Under the pieces are notes generated by a model that saw only the letters and a program-made list of their open reading frames with translations, had not been told where the DNA came from and did not search any database. The position numbers and the translations under genes were made by a program. Of a DNA stretch of 38,794 bases, positions 16,785 to 24,916 are shown in pieces. Numbering within the stretch: the stretch's first letter is position 1; each line of letters opens with the position of its first letter. The DNA comes from Planctomycetia bacterium (lineage in GTDB: Bacteria > Planctomycetota > Planctomycetia > Pirellulales > Thermoguttaceae), in the NCBI GenBank assembly GCA_026401055.1, contig JAPLNP010000431.1, forward strand, positions 1-38,794. Direction: 5' to 3'.

Positions 16785-18125
16785 TCACGTCGCAAGGATC
16801 TTCTCGACCGCCGCGATGACGCTTTTCGCGTCGGGTTCCAGGGGAACGTCCTCGCGCTGGCCGGTGCCGAGGTTCTTGACTTGCACGACGCCGGCCTCGA
16901 ATTCACTCTCGCCGGCCACCAGCGCGACGCGGAAGCCGCGGCGGTCGGCGTACTTGAGCTGTTGGCCGAGCTTCTTCGGCTCGGGAAAGAACTCGACCCC
17001 CAACCCCGCGGCCCGCAACGCGGCGGCCAGCCTCAGGTACTCGTGCAGCCGCGCCGGGTCGAAGAAGGTCAACAGCACCGGCGCCGGCGTCGACACCTTC
17101 TCGATCATGCCCAACTCTTCCATCGCCGCCAGCAGCCGGTCGAGGCCCAGCGACGCCCCGACGCCCGGCAACTCCTGCTTCGTGAAAAGCTCGGCCAGGT
17201 TGTCGTAACGCCCGCCGGAGCAGACGCTGCCGATGCCGGGCAGGGCGTCGAGGAACGTCTCGAAAACCGTGCCCGTGTAGTAGTCCAGTCCCCGGGCGAT
17301 CGCGACGTCGAGCTTGATCCGCTCCGGCGCGACGCCGGCGGCGCGGACCGCAGCGAGCATTTCAGCAAGCCGCGAGACACCCTCGACGCCGGTCTCGCTC
17401 CCGGCGACCAGCGGGCCGAGTTGCCGCAGCACGTCGTCGTTGTCGCCGGCAATCGCGGCCAGGCGGAGCACTTCGTTGGCCTGGTCGTTGCTGGCGCCGG
17501 CGGCCATCATTTCGTCGGTCACCCCGGCGGGCCCGACCTTGGGCAGCTTGTCCAGCGCCCGGAGAATCGGCACCGCGCGATCGGCCAGCGCCAGCCGCTC
17601 CAACAGTCCGGCCAGCACCATGCGGTTGTTGACGTGGATCGTGAACGCCTCGAAGCCGATCGCGCGGAACAGGTCGTGGATGACCAGGGCGGTTTCGACG
17701 TCGGCGGCGGCGGATCGGGTGCCGATCGTGTCGAAGTCGCACTGCATGAACTCGCGGTAGCGGCCCCGTTGGGTGTTCTCGCCCCGCCAGACGGTCGCGA
17801 TGTGGTAGCGCTTCAGCGGCGTGCCCAACTCGGCGATGTGCTGGGCGGCGAATCGCGCGAAGGGAACGGTCAGGTCGAAACGCAAGCCCACCCAGCGCTC
17901 GCCATGGTCCTGGAACTTGTAAAGCTGCTTGTCGCTCTCCTCGCCCCCCTTGCCGGCGAGGATTTCGAGGTACTCCAAGGCGGGCGTGTCGATCGGGCTG
18001 AATCCGTAGCCGCGGTACACCCGACGCGCCGTGTCGATGAGCCGCTCCCGCGGAATCATCGTCTCGGGCAGGTAATCGCGGAAGCCCTTGAGCGTCCGCG
18101 GCGTAATGCGTGGTTCGGAAGTCAC
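16785..18125 (-). CDS. hisS: Histidyl-tRNA synthetase
   Basis: A 446-residue class II synthetase that charges tRNA-His in the cytoplasm. The N-terminal part has RTLKGFRDYLPE. Motif 2 is RYREFMQCDFDTIG, the histidine-specific HisA stretch is GLDYYTGTVFE, the HisB-type glycine loop is SGGRYDNL, and motif 3 is GVGASLGLDRL. The C-terminal anticodon-binding domain spans about residues 350-446. Length and motifs are normal for the family. The gene follows the ykgJ-like gene with five bases between them, so they are cotranscribed. It is a useful anchor for placing the genome phylogenetically. Confidence 0.97.
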   Translation of the reverse strand: MTSEPRITPRTLKGFRDYLPETMIPRERLIDTARRVYRGYGFSPIDTPALEYLEILAGKGGEESDKQLYKFQDHGERWVGLRFDLTVPFARFAAQHIAELGTPLKRYHIATVWRGENTQRGRYREFMQCDFDTIGTRSAAADVETALVIHDLFRAIGFEAFTIHVNNRMVLAGLLERLALADRAVPILRALDKLPKVGPAGVTDEMMAAGASNDQANEVLRLAAIAGDNDDVLRQLGPLVAGSETGVEGVSRLAEMLAAVRAAGVAPERIKLDVAIARGLDYYTGTVFETFLDALPGIGSVCSGGRYDNLAELFTKQELPGVGASLGLDRLLAAMEELGMIEKVSTPAPVLLTFFDPARLHEYLRLAAALRAAGLGVEFFPEPKKLGQQLKYADRRGFRVALVAGESEFEAGVVQVKNLGTGQREDVPLEPDAKSVIAAVEKILAT

Positions 18126-18130
18126 TGCAA

Positions 18131-18592
18131 TTATTCCAAGACTTTGAGTCTATCCGGCATCGGGCCGCGGAGGTCGCGGCCCTTGGGCGGTCCCAGGACG
18201 GCTTCGGCGTACTCGAGGACTTGCTCGGACGTCTCGAAGTAATGGTCGTAGACCCACTCGTCCTCATATTCACATTTGTCGGTCGTGTAGTCGCGGCAGA
18301 TCTGCGGCCGGGTTTCGTAAGCGCGGCAGAGGTCGTCGTCGCCCAGCATGTGGCACTTGTTGTGCACCAACAGGTACCACTCGCCGTCTTCGGTGAACAC
18401 GCTCGCCCGATCGTGCAGTAGGAACCAGCGAATGAACTCGAAATCCTCCCAGTCCGTGGGCTTGTCGATCGGCAGGGCGAAGTACCGGCAGCACTTCGCC
18501 GGGCAATGGGCGCAGAGAACCTCGTGCTTGCCGAGGTCCTCTCGCCGGGGTTTGGTGCGGGTTTTCCGTCTGCGTCGTTCCGCAATGGCCAT
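18131..18592 (-). CDS. YkgJ-type cysteine-cluster protein
   Basis: A 153-residue protein with the cysteine pattern of the YkgJ/CxxCxxCC family. CAHCPAKCC lies near residue 30, then a later set in NKCHML, DLCRAY, RPQICRDY and TDKCE. Members are thought to bind zinc or an iron-sulfur cluster; their biochemical role is unknown. The basic N-terminus (RRRRKTRTKPRRE) is unusual and could bind nucleic acid. ATG 18592 was taken as the start because sequence further upstream belongs to a repeat element. It is the first gene of a short operon with hisS. The acidic, Tyr-rich C-terminal half (EYEDEWVYDHYFETSEQ) is typical for planctomycete versions. Confidence 0.85.
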   Translation of the reverse strand: MAIAERRRRKTRTKPRREDLGKHEVLCAHCPAKCCRYFALPIDKPTDWEDFEFIRWFLLHDRASVFTEDGEWYLLVHNKCHMLGDDDLCRAYETRPQICRDYTTDKCEYEDEWVYDHYFETSEQVLEYAEAVLGPPKGRDLRGPMPDRLKVLE

Positions 18593-18623
18593 GGAATTCT
18601 CGCTAGGTGATTGATGTAGTAAT

Positions 18624-18713
18624 GTAGGGTGGGTCGAGGCCGCCGAACTCGGCTTCTCGCCGCGCCGCCGATTGCCGCGCGAACCACATCCGACCGGCGG
18701 CCGAAGCCCCACC
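18624..18713. repeat. MITE-like element with terminal inverted repeats, copy 1
   Basis: It begins GTAGGGTGGGTCGAGGCCG and ends CCGGCGGCCGAAGCCCCACC, which are imperfect inverted repeats. A second copy with the same ends but a different, slightly longer interior is at 19218-19326. No coding capacity. It lies just upstream of the ykgJ-like gene, whose promoter may be inside it. Confidence 0.7.
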
Positions 18714-18837
18714 ATGGTTTGTTTGTCCCAGCCTACAGGTCCACGAACGACCCGGCACAAACCCCGAGCCTAGCAAATCCGGACGCAAAGCACCACCCCG
18801 GGGGGCACGCGAAACGGAGGGAAAACCGAAAACCGTG

Positions 18838-18853
18838 GTGCAACACGTTGCAC
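18838..18853. promoter_or_regulatory. Operator-like palindrome
   Basis: GTGCAACACGTTGCAC is a perfect 7-2-7 inverted repeat in the gap before a small plus-strand reading frame. Its right half contains TTGCAC, which could serve as a -35 box with TAAGCT 18 bases on. No regulator gene is linked, so the role is speculative. The rest of 18714-18920 shows no gene. Confidence 0.35.
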
Positions 18854-18920
18854 AGGGGGCCCCCGAGGTGGTAAGCTCTGGGTTGCCGTGTCCGTCGGCA
18901 TGATATATGTGGAAGCCATG

Positions 18921-19070
18921 ATGGATACCCCGTCGCAGAACTCGCCTCAAGAGCGTCCGCCGGAGCCCCCGGTCGCGCGGAAGCTCCGCGGCGATGCCCC
19001 CCACCCCCAGCCGCCCCGGCCGATGTTCAGCCGGATCGACCACGATCGGCCCGACGGTCGTGAGCCGTAG
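18921..19070 (+). CDS. Possible small proline-rich protein
   Basis: A 49-codon frame rich in Pro, Arg and Asp, with an ATG behind GGAAG (18911-18915). It is hydrophilic with no membrane segment or domain. The end (PMFSRIDHDRPDG) looks less random than the rest. It lies between an operator-like palindrome and the repeat array that borders the low-GC island. Composition bias in GC-rich DNA can create such frames, so this is a weak call. Confidence 0.3.
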   Translation: MDTPSQNSPQERPPEPPVARKLRGDAPHPQPPRPMFSRIDHDRPDGREP

Positions 19071-19080
19071 TCCCGCCGTG

Positions 19081-19175
19081 TGCCGTCGGCTTTGTCAGTG
19101 CTCCGTCGTAAGGTGAGACATACCACGTTGGACCCTTGTTCGCAGGTGATGCCGGGCACTGGCGGAGCCAGTGGC
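19081..19175. repeat. Island-bordering direct repeat, left copy
   Basis: About 80% identical by hand alignment to 22607-22700, in the same orientation. Both contain GGTGAGACA/GATGAGACA, CACGTTGG and an exact 24-base end holding the palindrome CACTGGCGGAGCCAGTG. The low-GC two-gene segment lies between the two copies. Confidence 0.8.
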
Positions 19176-19217
19176 TCCCGGCGTTCGACAAGGAAGAGCA
19201 GGCGAAGGCCTAAGCTG

Positions 19218-19326
19218 GTAGGGTGGGTCGAGGCCGCCGGGGACATGACACGGCCCGGCGAACCGGCTGCTGACTGAACCGCCGTTGCCGGTGACGATAC
19301 CATTCGCCCGGCGGCCGAGGCCCACC
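19218..19326. repeat. MITE-like element with terminal inverted repeats, copy 2
   Basis: It has the same ends as 18624-18713 (GTAGGGTGGGTCGAGGCCG and CCGGCGGCCGAGGCCCACC). Low-GC sequence begins within about 10 bases of its right end. The stretch 19327-19520 has no gene; it holds two TGTGYCCCCGGA(A)TT scraps near 19420 and 19450 and a possible promoter. Confidence 0.7.
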
Positions 19327-19334
19327 AGGATCGC

Positions 19335-19363
19335 TTGACTTGGCCGTTTGGGTGGTTTACGTA
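19335..19363 (+). promoter_or_regulatory. Weak candidate promoter for the helicase operon
   Basis: TTGACT (19335-19340) is a good -35. The 17-spaced TACGTA is a poor -10. It lies about 160 bases before the first gene of the island, right after the repeat array. Confidence 0.25.
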
Positions 19364-19520
19364 TTAAGCCACGTGTGGAAATCGGCAAATACTTGCCCAT
19401 ATTACCATAATCAGAACTGTGTCCCCGGATTTCTCCTCGGAATTAGTGTGCCCCCGGAATTAGTCGCCACAGGCTACATATCAAGACTTGCACATTCTGG
19501 TCGAGAGGAGTCAAGCGAAT

Positions 19521-20078
19521 ATGAACAACACTTTCTTCGCCTACATCGACATTCAAGAGCTTGAGGGTGGCCACTCAATTCGCGGAGCCGCACTTGTTAC
19601 GGACGCTGCAACGGAGCCAATCGAGTTTCGCTGTACATCTGCAATTCGCCCCACTTTGCTTCAGAAGACGTTGTGGGGCAAGCGACTCGAAGGTCATATT
19701 GCGTGTCACCTTGTGGGAAGACCGCTCCTTGATGCTTTGAGCAACCGATTTGGGCTTGTCATTGTGCGTAAGCCCGAATTTGTCGAACTGCGGGCATCCA
19801 TTGAAGTACCGCTGGTACAACTCCTTCGAAATGAGGAACTGGCGAAAGTCTCCCCTTTGACCTCGACAGATGGCGATGATGACATGCTGCAAGACACCGG
19901 AGGCCAATTTGAACCCATCGTACTGAAGACCCACCGAAAGCACCGTGATGATTTGAACGTAGCTCGTGAGATATTGACTGACACGTTTCGCTCTCACAAC
20001 GTGCTTGAGCCGTTTGAACGTATTAAGAACGCTCTAGATCTGATACACCAACAGGAAGTCAACAAGCCGGAATCATAG
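19521..20078 (+). CDS. Unknown protein, first gene of the SNF2-Mrr island
   Basis: A soluble 185-residue protein I do not recognise. The first half is strand-rich and well ordered (FFAYIDIQELEG, IRGAALVTDAAT, IEFRCTSAIRPT, HIACHLVGRPLLDAL, LVIVRKPEF). The second half is an acidic linker (STDGDDDML) and a helical end (FERIKNALDLIHQQEV). A GAGAGGAG ribosome-binding site precedes ATG 19521; the frame stays open a further 11 codons upstream. The stop is three bases before the helicase start, so the two are one operon and probably one functional unit. Base composition is lower in GC than the flanks, and codon choice matches the helicase. A role as specificity, sensor or partner subunit is inferred from position only. 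Confidence 0.8.
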   Translation: MNNTFFAYIDIQELEGGHSIRGAALVTDAATEPIEFRCTSAIRPTLLQKTLWGKRLEGHIACHLVGRPLLDALSNRFGLVIVRKPEFVELRASIEVPLVQLLRNEELAKVSPLTSTDGDDDMLQDTGGQFEPIVLKTHRKHRDDLNVAREILTDTFRSHNVLEPFERIKNALDLIHQQEVNKPES

Positions 20079-20081
20079 ATC

Positions 20082-22511
20082 ATGCCTACCTGGGTCGGTA
20101 AACGTTTTGCTCCCATTGAGCGAGCTCGCGTATTCTCACTGAAGGGAGGCTGCGGTCTGGCACAGCCGTCGTGGTCGAACGACCTGGCACACATCGATGT
20201 GGAGTACGGACGAGACCATGTGACACTGAATCGTCCACACGCGACGGTGACGCCTGATTTTGCCCGTTCTTTTCGAGGTGTACAGAATCGGGACTATGCG
20301 ATCTGCCCCATCCCGCTTTCTATTCTTGATGCCTATGATCTCGAAGTGCCGGTTCCGTCAACACTTGAATTGCCATTGCCTGTCTCACCGCACATATCGG
20401 AGAATCTTCTCAGGCCACTCGCTCCAGGAGTTGCCAGCGGTAAAGACTACCGTAGCCAGCAGCCTCGGAAGGAATCCCAGCGAACCCTCTTCGGTGAGTC
20501 AAGTGTTAGTGAGGACAAAACCTCTGGCCTCCGAAAGGCTTATCGCCCGTTCTCGGATGGTAGCGGAACTCGCCGGTATATGCTTGACATATGGGACCTG
20601 CTTTTTCCGCTTCTGAAGCCCCCGCTACGCATCGACGCTCCCAGCATCCTTGACTTGCCTGGCGAGTTATACCCGTTCCAGATTGAAGGTGTAAAACGCC
20701 TCATCAAGAATAGGTCTTTCTTGCTCGCAGATGAAATGGGCACGGGCAAGACTGTGATTACGTGCGTGGCATTGAGAATCCTATTTCATCAGGGACAGGT
20801 CCGTCGCGCGCTAATAGTCTGTCCAAAATCCATATTAGGAGTCTGGGACACACATTTGCGTGATTGGGCGAGCACGCTGAAAGTGACTGTCGTTCATGGC
20901 TCGCAAGATGTGCGGCAAATCGACTGGCGGTGTCCAGCCCATATCTACGTCACGAGCTATGGCCTATTGCGAAGTGACACGGAAAGACGGTCGGATGAAA
21001 CAACATCGCTCATGGAGCTAGCCTCGGGCAACCTCACCTTCGATGCGGTTGTGCTCGATGAGGCGCATGCTGTCAAGAATCCGACAATTGGGCAGACGAA
21101 GGCAGCCCGGAAGGTATCGAAGAACGCGAAGTACCGCTGGGCTTTGACTGGCACGCCGATTCAGAACGGCATCGAAGACCTACGTTCGATATTCCAGATT
21201 GTGCGTCCATCGCTCTTTCCAAAGATGTCTGTGCCAGTGTCCCCCGATGAAGCGCGTTCCAAGATACGGCCCTACTTCCTCCGGAGGCTAAAACGAGACG
21301 TCTTTCCGGAGCTTCCCGACAAGATCCGATCCGACGAGTGGCTGGATTTGGACCACGCCCAGCAAGCTGAGTACGACAAGACATTGTTGGCCGGTCAGAA
21401 TGAGTTTCGTTCGGGCGAGAAGGTGTTTTCTAGAATCCATGTGTTCGCTTTACTTACCAGACTGAAGCAGATATGCAACTTTGCCAGCGGAGTGAGGGAA
21501 AGCCCGAAATCGTCAGCTCTGCTTGAACACGTAGAAGAGATCGTCGCCAACGAGAAGAAAGTTCTTGTGTTCACGCAATACGTGGAAGAGGGAGTGAAGA
21601 AGCTGGAGAGAATACTCGAACCATATGGCGTTGTGTCAATTACGGGACACTCTTCAAACAAGGTTCGCGCCAACGCAGTCGAGCGATTTCAGACCGATCC
21701 CACCATGCACGTGTTTTTGGCAACGACCAAGACGGCTGGAGAGGGGATTACTCTCACCGCTGCAAGCTATGTCGTGCATTTTGACCATTGGTGGAATCCT
21801 GCGACTGCGTGGCAAGCAGAAGATCGTGCTCATCGCAAGGGGCAGAAAGAGACAGTCAACGTGTACAGCTATTGGATGAGGGACACCGTTGAGGAGCGAA
21901 TTCGGAGCATTCTCGATCGAAAGGGCCTTCTTCACGAGGAGGTAGTGGGTTCTCTGTCAGAGTCGGATTTCGACAAGGCATTGACAGTTGATGACCTCCT
22001 TGAGGTGCTTGATATGAAGCGAGAGGCCGTCCAGATTCCTGAAACAGAGCGTCTCAGGCAAGAAGCGGAGGTGGGCATTGGCGAAGTGTTTGAGCGTTTG
22101 AATACGATGGACCCCTTCGATTTCGAGGAAGTCGTGAAGCGTGTGTTTCAGGAAGCACTTGGATATGTGAATGCGCGAGTGACGAAGCGATCCGCTGACG
22201 GCGGGATTGACGTGGAAGCTACCAGAACCGTTCGAGGGCAAAGTGAGCGAATCGTGGTGCAGTGCAAGCGGACGCCGATGGTTGGACCAAACATAGCGAG
22301 AGAATTGCTGGGTGTTGTATCAGCGGATCCTTCCCTTACGAAAGGACTTCTGGTGACAAGTGGTAGATTGACGAGAGCGTGTCGGGATTTCTGTCAGAAG
22401 CAAGGCAGGCTCGAGGGAATTGATGGGTTCACGTTGGCGAAGTGGGTTCACGACCACAAGATAGGGACTGCGAAGTCTAATCATCCACCCTTGGACGAGA
22501 AAACGGGATAG
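20082..22511 (+). CDS. SNF2-family helicase fused to an Mrr-type restriction endonuclease domain
   Basis: 809 residues in three parts. Residues 1-195 are an unrecognised N-terminal region with a polar linker at about 118-165. Residues 196-620 are a complete SNF2 ATPase: Walker A DEMGTGKT (217-224), DEAH box (326-329), LTGTPIQN (355-362), TAGEGITL (551-558) and QAEDRAHRKGQ (578-588). Residues 676-790 are an Mrr-catalytic-type domain with FEEVVKRVF, the catalytic Asp in DGGIDV (706-711) and QCKR (727-730), all intact. SNF2 motors translocate on double-stranded DNA, and Mrr domains cut DNA, often with regard to methylation. The fusion therefore looks like an ATP-driven DNA-cleaving defence effector. 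It is the second gene of a low-GC two-gene unit. Domain calls are secure; the biological role is inferred. Confidence 0.93.
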   Translation: MPTWVGKRFAPIERARVFSLKGGCGLAQPSWSNDLAHIDVEYGRDHVTLNRPHATVTPDFARSFRGVQNRDYAICPIPLSILDAYDLEVPVPSTLELPLPVSPHISENLLRPLAPGVASGKDYRSQQPRKESQRTLFGESSVSEDKTSGLRKAYRPFSDGSGTRRYMLDIWDLLFPLLKPPLRIDAPSILDLPGELYPFQIEGVKRLIKNRSFLLADEMGTGKTVITCVALRILFHQGQVRRALIVCPKSILGVWDTHLRDWASTLKVTVVHGSQDVRQIDWRCPAHIYVTSYGLLRSDTERRSDETTSLMELASGNLTFDAVVLDEAHAVKNPTIGQTKAARKVSKNAKYRWALTGTPIQNGIEDLRSIFQIVRPSLFPKMSVPVSPDEARSKIRPYFLRRLKRDVFPELPDKIRSDEWLDLDHAQQAEYDKTLLAGQNEFRSGEKVFSRIHVFALLTRLKQICNFASGVRESPKSSALLEHVEEIVANEKKVLVFTQYVEEGVKKLERILEPYGVVSITGHSSNKVRANAVERFQTDPTMHVFLATTKTAGEGITLTAASYVVHFDHWWNPATAWQAEDRAHRKGQKETVNVYSYWMRDTVEERIRSILDRKGLLHEEVVGSLSESDFDKALTVDDLLEVLDMKREAVQIPETERLRQEAEVGIGEVFERLNTMDPFDFEEVVKRVFQEALGYVNARVTKRSADGGIDVEATRTVRGQSERIVVQCKRTPMVGPNIARELLGVVSADPSLTKGLLVTSGRLTRACRDFCQKQGRLEGIDGFTLAKWVHDHKIGTAKSNHPPLDEKTG

Positions 22512-22606
22512 GGCCTATGCCGTTGCGTTTTTGTTCGTGAAACGTCGGGGAGGGCCTTGATTCTTCGGGGATTGAAAGTGTTTTGTGACCATGACGTTAC
22601 GCCGGG

Positions 22607-22700
22607 CGCCACTGGCTTTGCCAGTGCTTCGCCGAGAGATGAGACACGCCACGTTGGCCCCTTGTGCGGCGTGACGCCGGGCACTGGCGGAGCCAGTGGC
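22607..22700. repeat. Island-bordering direct repeat, right copy
   Basis: Partner of 19081-19175. It contains CACTGGCTTTGCCAGTG and CACTGGCGGAGCCAGTG, two related palindromes. It starts 95 bases after the helicase stop and ends 46 bases before the next gene. Confidence 0.8.
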
Positions 22701-22746
22701 ACACTGTGACGACGCCACCCGGCCACCCCTTACCCAGGAGACTACC

Positions 22747-24708
22747 ATGACTCGCCAGTTGTTCTTCGTGTTGGCCGCACTGCTCTTCACTCCCGTCGTC
22801 GCCTTCGGGATCGAACCGAGCGACATCGAGCCGCTGTTGAAACGTCCGCTCCTGGATCGGGCCGTCGTGCTCCGGGAAGTCCGCCAGTACTGCGACGCTC
22901 GCGTGCCCAAGATGCCCGAGATCAAGTCCGCCGAGCAGTGGCAGGCCGAGGCCGAGCGGCTGCGGGCCGAGGTGCTCGAAAGGATCGTCTATCGCGGCGA
23001 GGCTGCCCGATGGCGCGACGCTCCGGCCAAGGTCGAGTGGCTCGGCGAGATTCCCGGCGGCCCCGGCTACAAGATCAAGAAGCTCCGCTACGAGGCCCTG
23101 CCCGGCATGTGGATCCCGGCCCTGCTCTACGAGCCGGAGAACCTTTCGGGCAAGGTGCCCGCGGTGATGAACGTCAACGGCCATTCGCCCGAGGGCAAGG
23201 CGTATGAGCCCAAGCAGATCCGCTGCATCAACCTGGCGAAGAAAGGTATTCTGGCGTTGAATCTCGAATGGGTCGGGATGGGACAGCTTGGGACCGAGAA
23301 CTTCCTGCACTACCGGATGAACCAGATCGACCTGTGCGGCTCCAGCGGCCTCGCGCCGTTTTACCTGTGCATGAAGCGAGGGCTCGATCTGCTCTTGGCC
23401 CTGGAACACACCGACCCCGAGCGCGTCGCCGTGACGGGGCTCTCCGGCGGCGGATGGCAGACGATCGTCATCAGCTCGCTGGACACGCGGGTGAAGCTCA
23501 GCTCGCCCGTGGCCGGCTATTCGAGTCTCAGCACCCGGGCGTGGCAGCCGAAGGACCTGGGCGACTCGGAGCAGACGCCCAGCGATCTGGGGACGATCTG
23601 CGACTACACGCACCTGACGGCGATGGTCGCCCCGAGGCCGCTTCTGTTGCAGTTCAACTCGAAGGACAACTGCTGTTTTGAGTCGGGCTACGTCCTGCCG
23701 CTGCTGCTCGACGCCGCGCTGCCGGTCTACCGCGTCCTGGGCAAGGACTACGCGATCCGCTGGCACGTCAACGACGATCCGGGCACGCACAACTACGAGC
23801 GGGAGAACCGCGAGGCATTCTACCGGATGGTCCGCGATTTCTTCCTGCCCAATTCCAAGTTCGACGCGACCGAGATCCCCTCCGAGAGCGAATTGAAGAG
23901 CAAGGAGCAACTTGCGGTCGAACTGCCCGCGTCGAACGAGGATTTCCACACGCTGGCGATGCGGCTGATGGAGAACCTGCCGCGCGACGCCGCGGTGCCC
24001 ACCGGCGCGGCTGAGTTGGCGTCCTGGCAGACGGCCCGTCGCGAGCAGTTGCGCAAGCTCGCCCGGGTCAGCGATTATGCGGTGGCGGCCGAAGAGGTCG
24101 GCGCCGAGCAGAAGCCGGGCATGAAGGCGACGTTCTGGAAGCTCAAGCTCGCCGCCGACTGGACCGTGCCGGCGGTCGAGATCGCGCCCGACGGCGCGAC
24201 GAAGACGGCGATCCTCGTGGCCGACGAAGGCCGGGCGGCCGTGGCGACTCGGGCGGCGGCGTTGGTCGCCTCCGGCCACCGCGTCCTGGCCGTCGATCCG
24301 TTTTACCTCGGCGAGTCCAAGCCCGACGAACGCCCCGAACTGCTCACCATCCTTGTCGCGGGGGTCGGTCAGCGTCCGCTGGGACTCCAGGCGGGACAGC
24401 TTATGGCCGCCTCGCGATGGCTTGCCGGGCGGTACGGCGAGCAGCCGGTGACGATCGTGGCCGTCGGTCCCCGTTCGAGCGTCTCCGCCCTCGTGGCGAC
24501 GGCCCTGGAAGTCCAGGCGATCGGCGGGCTCGAACTCGACGGGGCGCTGGACAGCTTGAAGGACGTGATCCGGCGAAACGCCCCGATCGTGGACATGCCG
24601 GAGCTATTCTGCTTCGGTCTGCTCGAGGCGTTTGACGTCGAGCAACTCTCCGCCCTGGTCGCCCCGCGGCCGGTGGTTCGCACGGACAAGGGGGCGACAC
24701 GCCCCTGA
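22747..24708 (+). CDS. Exported acetyl-esterase-like double alpha/beta hydrolase, C-terminus replaced
   Basis: A 653-residue exported protein. The signal peptide (LFFVLAALLFTPVVAFG) is followed by an alpha/beta-hydrolase with VMNVNGHSPEG, the nucleophile elbow GLSGGGWQT and a later histidine in DDPGTHNYERE. This is the layout of planctomycete acetyl-xylan-esterase-like proteins. A second hydrolase-like half begins at about residue 430 and lacks an obvious nucleophile (VGPRSSVSAL). ATG 22747 is preceded by CAGGAG. The end is odd: after LSALVAPRPVV, where relatives usually continue for a few tens of residues, the protein stops within RTDKGATRP. That DNA resembles the GGTGGCACG-type repeat. The catalytic half is intact, so activity may survive. 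The substrate is probably an acylated polysaccharide (inference). Confidence 0.78.
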   Translation: MTRQLFFVLAALLFTPVVAFGIEPSDIEPLLKRPLLDRAVVLREVRQYCDARVPKMPEIKSAEQWQAEAERLRAEVLERIVYRGEAARWRDAPAKVEWLGEIPGGPGYKIKKLRYEALPGMWIPALLYEPENLSGKVPAVMNVNGHSPEGKAYEPKQIRCINLAKKGILALNLEWVGMGQLGTENFLHYRMNQIDLCGSSGLAPFYLCMKRGLDLLLALEHTDPERVAVTGLSGGGWQTIVISSLDTRVKLSSPVAGYSSLSTRAWQPKDLGDSEQTPSDLGTICDYTHLTAMVAPRPLLLQFNSKDNCCFESGYVLPLLLDAALPVYRVLGKDYAIRWHVNDDPGTHNYERENREAFYRMVRDFFLPNSKFDATEIPSESELKSKEQLAVELPASNEDFHTLAMRLMENLPRDAAVPTGAAELASWQTARREQLRKLARVSDYAVAAEEVGAEQKPGMKATFWKLKLAADWTVPAVEIAPDGATKTAILVADEGRAAVATRAAALVASGHRVLAVDPFYLGESKPDERPELLTILVAGVGQRPLGLQAGQLMAASRWLAGRYGEQPVTIVAVGPRSSVSALVATALEVQAIGGLELDGALDSLKDVIRRNAPIVDMPELFCFGLLEAFDVEQLSALVAPRPVVRTDKGATRP

Positions 24709-24730
24709 GCGCGGCGAGGACGGGTCTGCC
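24695..24730. repeat. Fragment of the GGTGGCACG-type repeat fused to the esterase end
   Basis: CACGCCCCTGAGCGCGGCGA corresponds to CACGTCCCTGAGCGCAGCGA of copy B. The esterase stop codon TGA is supplied by this fragment. Confidence 0.5.
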
Positions 24731-24887
24731 CGCGCGATGCGTTCTTGCCTGAATCCCCCAGGGCCCGCAGCGTGCGGAGTACCCCCATTCCCCCTCCGCC
24801 TTGCCCGTTAGGCAGGCTCTTGCGGGGGGTTGTGTGGGTACGGTTCACCGGATGGGATTCCGCCACAAGAAAAGTGCCAAAGCTCCC

Positions 24888-24916
24888 TTGCATCTGCCGA
24901 TGACTAGAGATACAAT
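24888..24916 (+). promoter_or_regulatory. Sigma70-type promoter with a palindromic -10 region
   Basis: TTGCAT (24888-24893), 17 bases, then TACAAT (24911-24916). The -10 box is half of a perfect palindrome, TACAATTATTGTA (24911-24923), which could be an operator over the start point. It fixes the following gene's start downstream of 24923. Confidence 0.55.

Noticed and set aside
16785-18125. tRNA or T-box-like elements around hisS
   Set aside because: No cloverleaf or T-box sequence was found; the flanks are palindromic repeats and the ykgJ-like gene.
22597-24279. Minus-strand frame of 560 codons over the esterase
   Set aside because: Antisense of a recognised hydrolase and partly inside a repeat.
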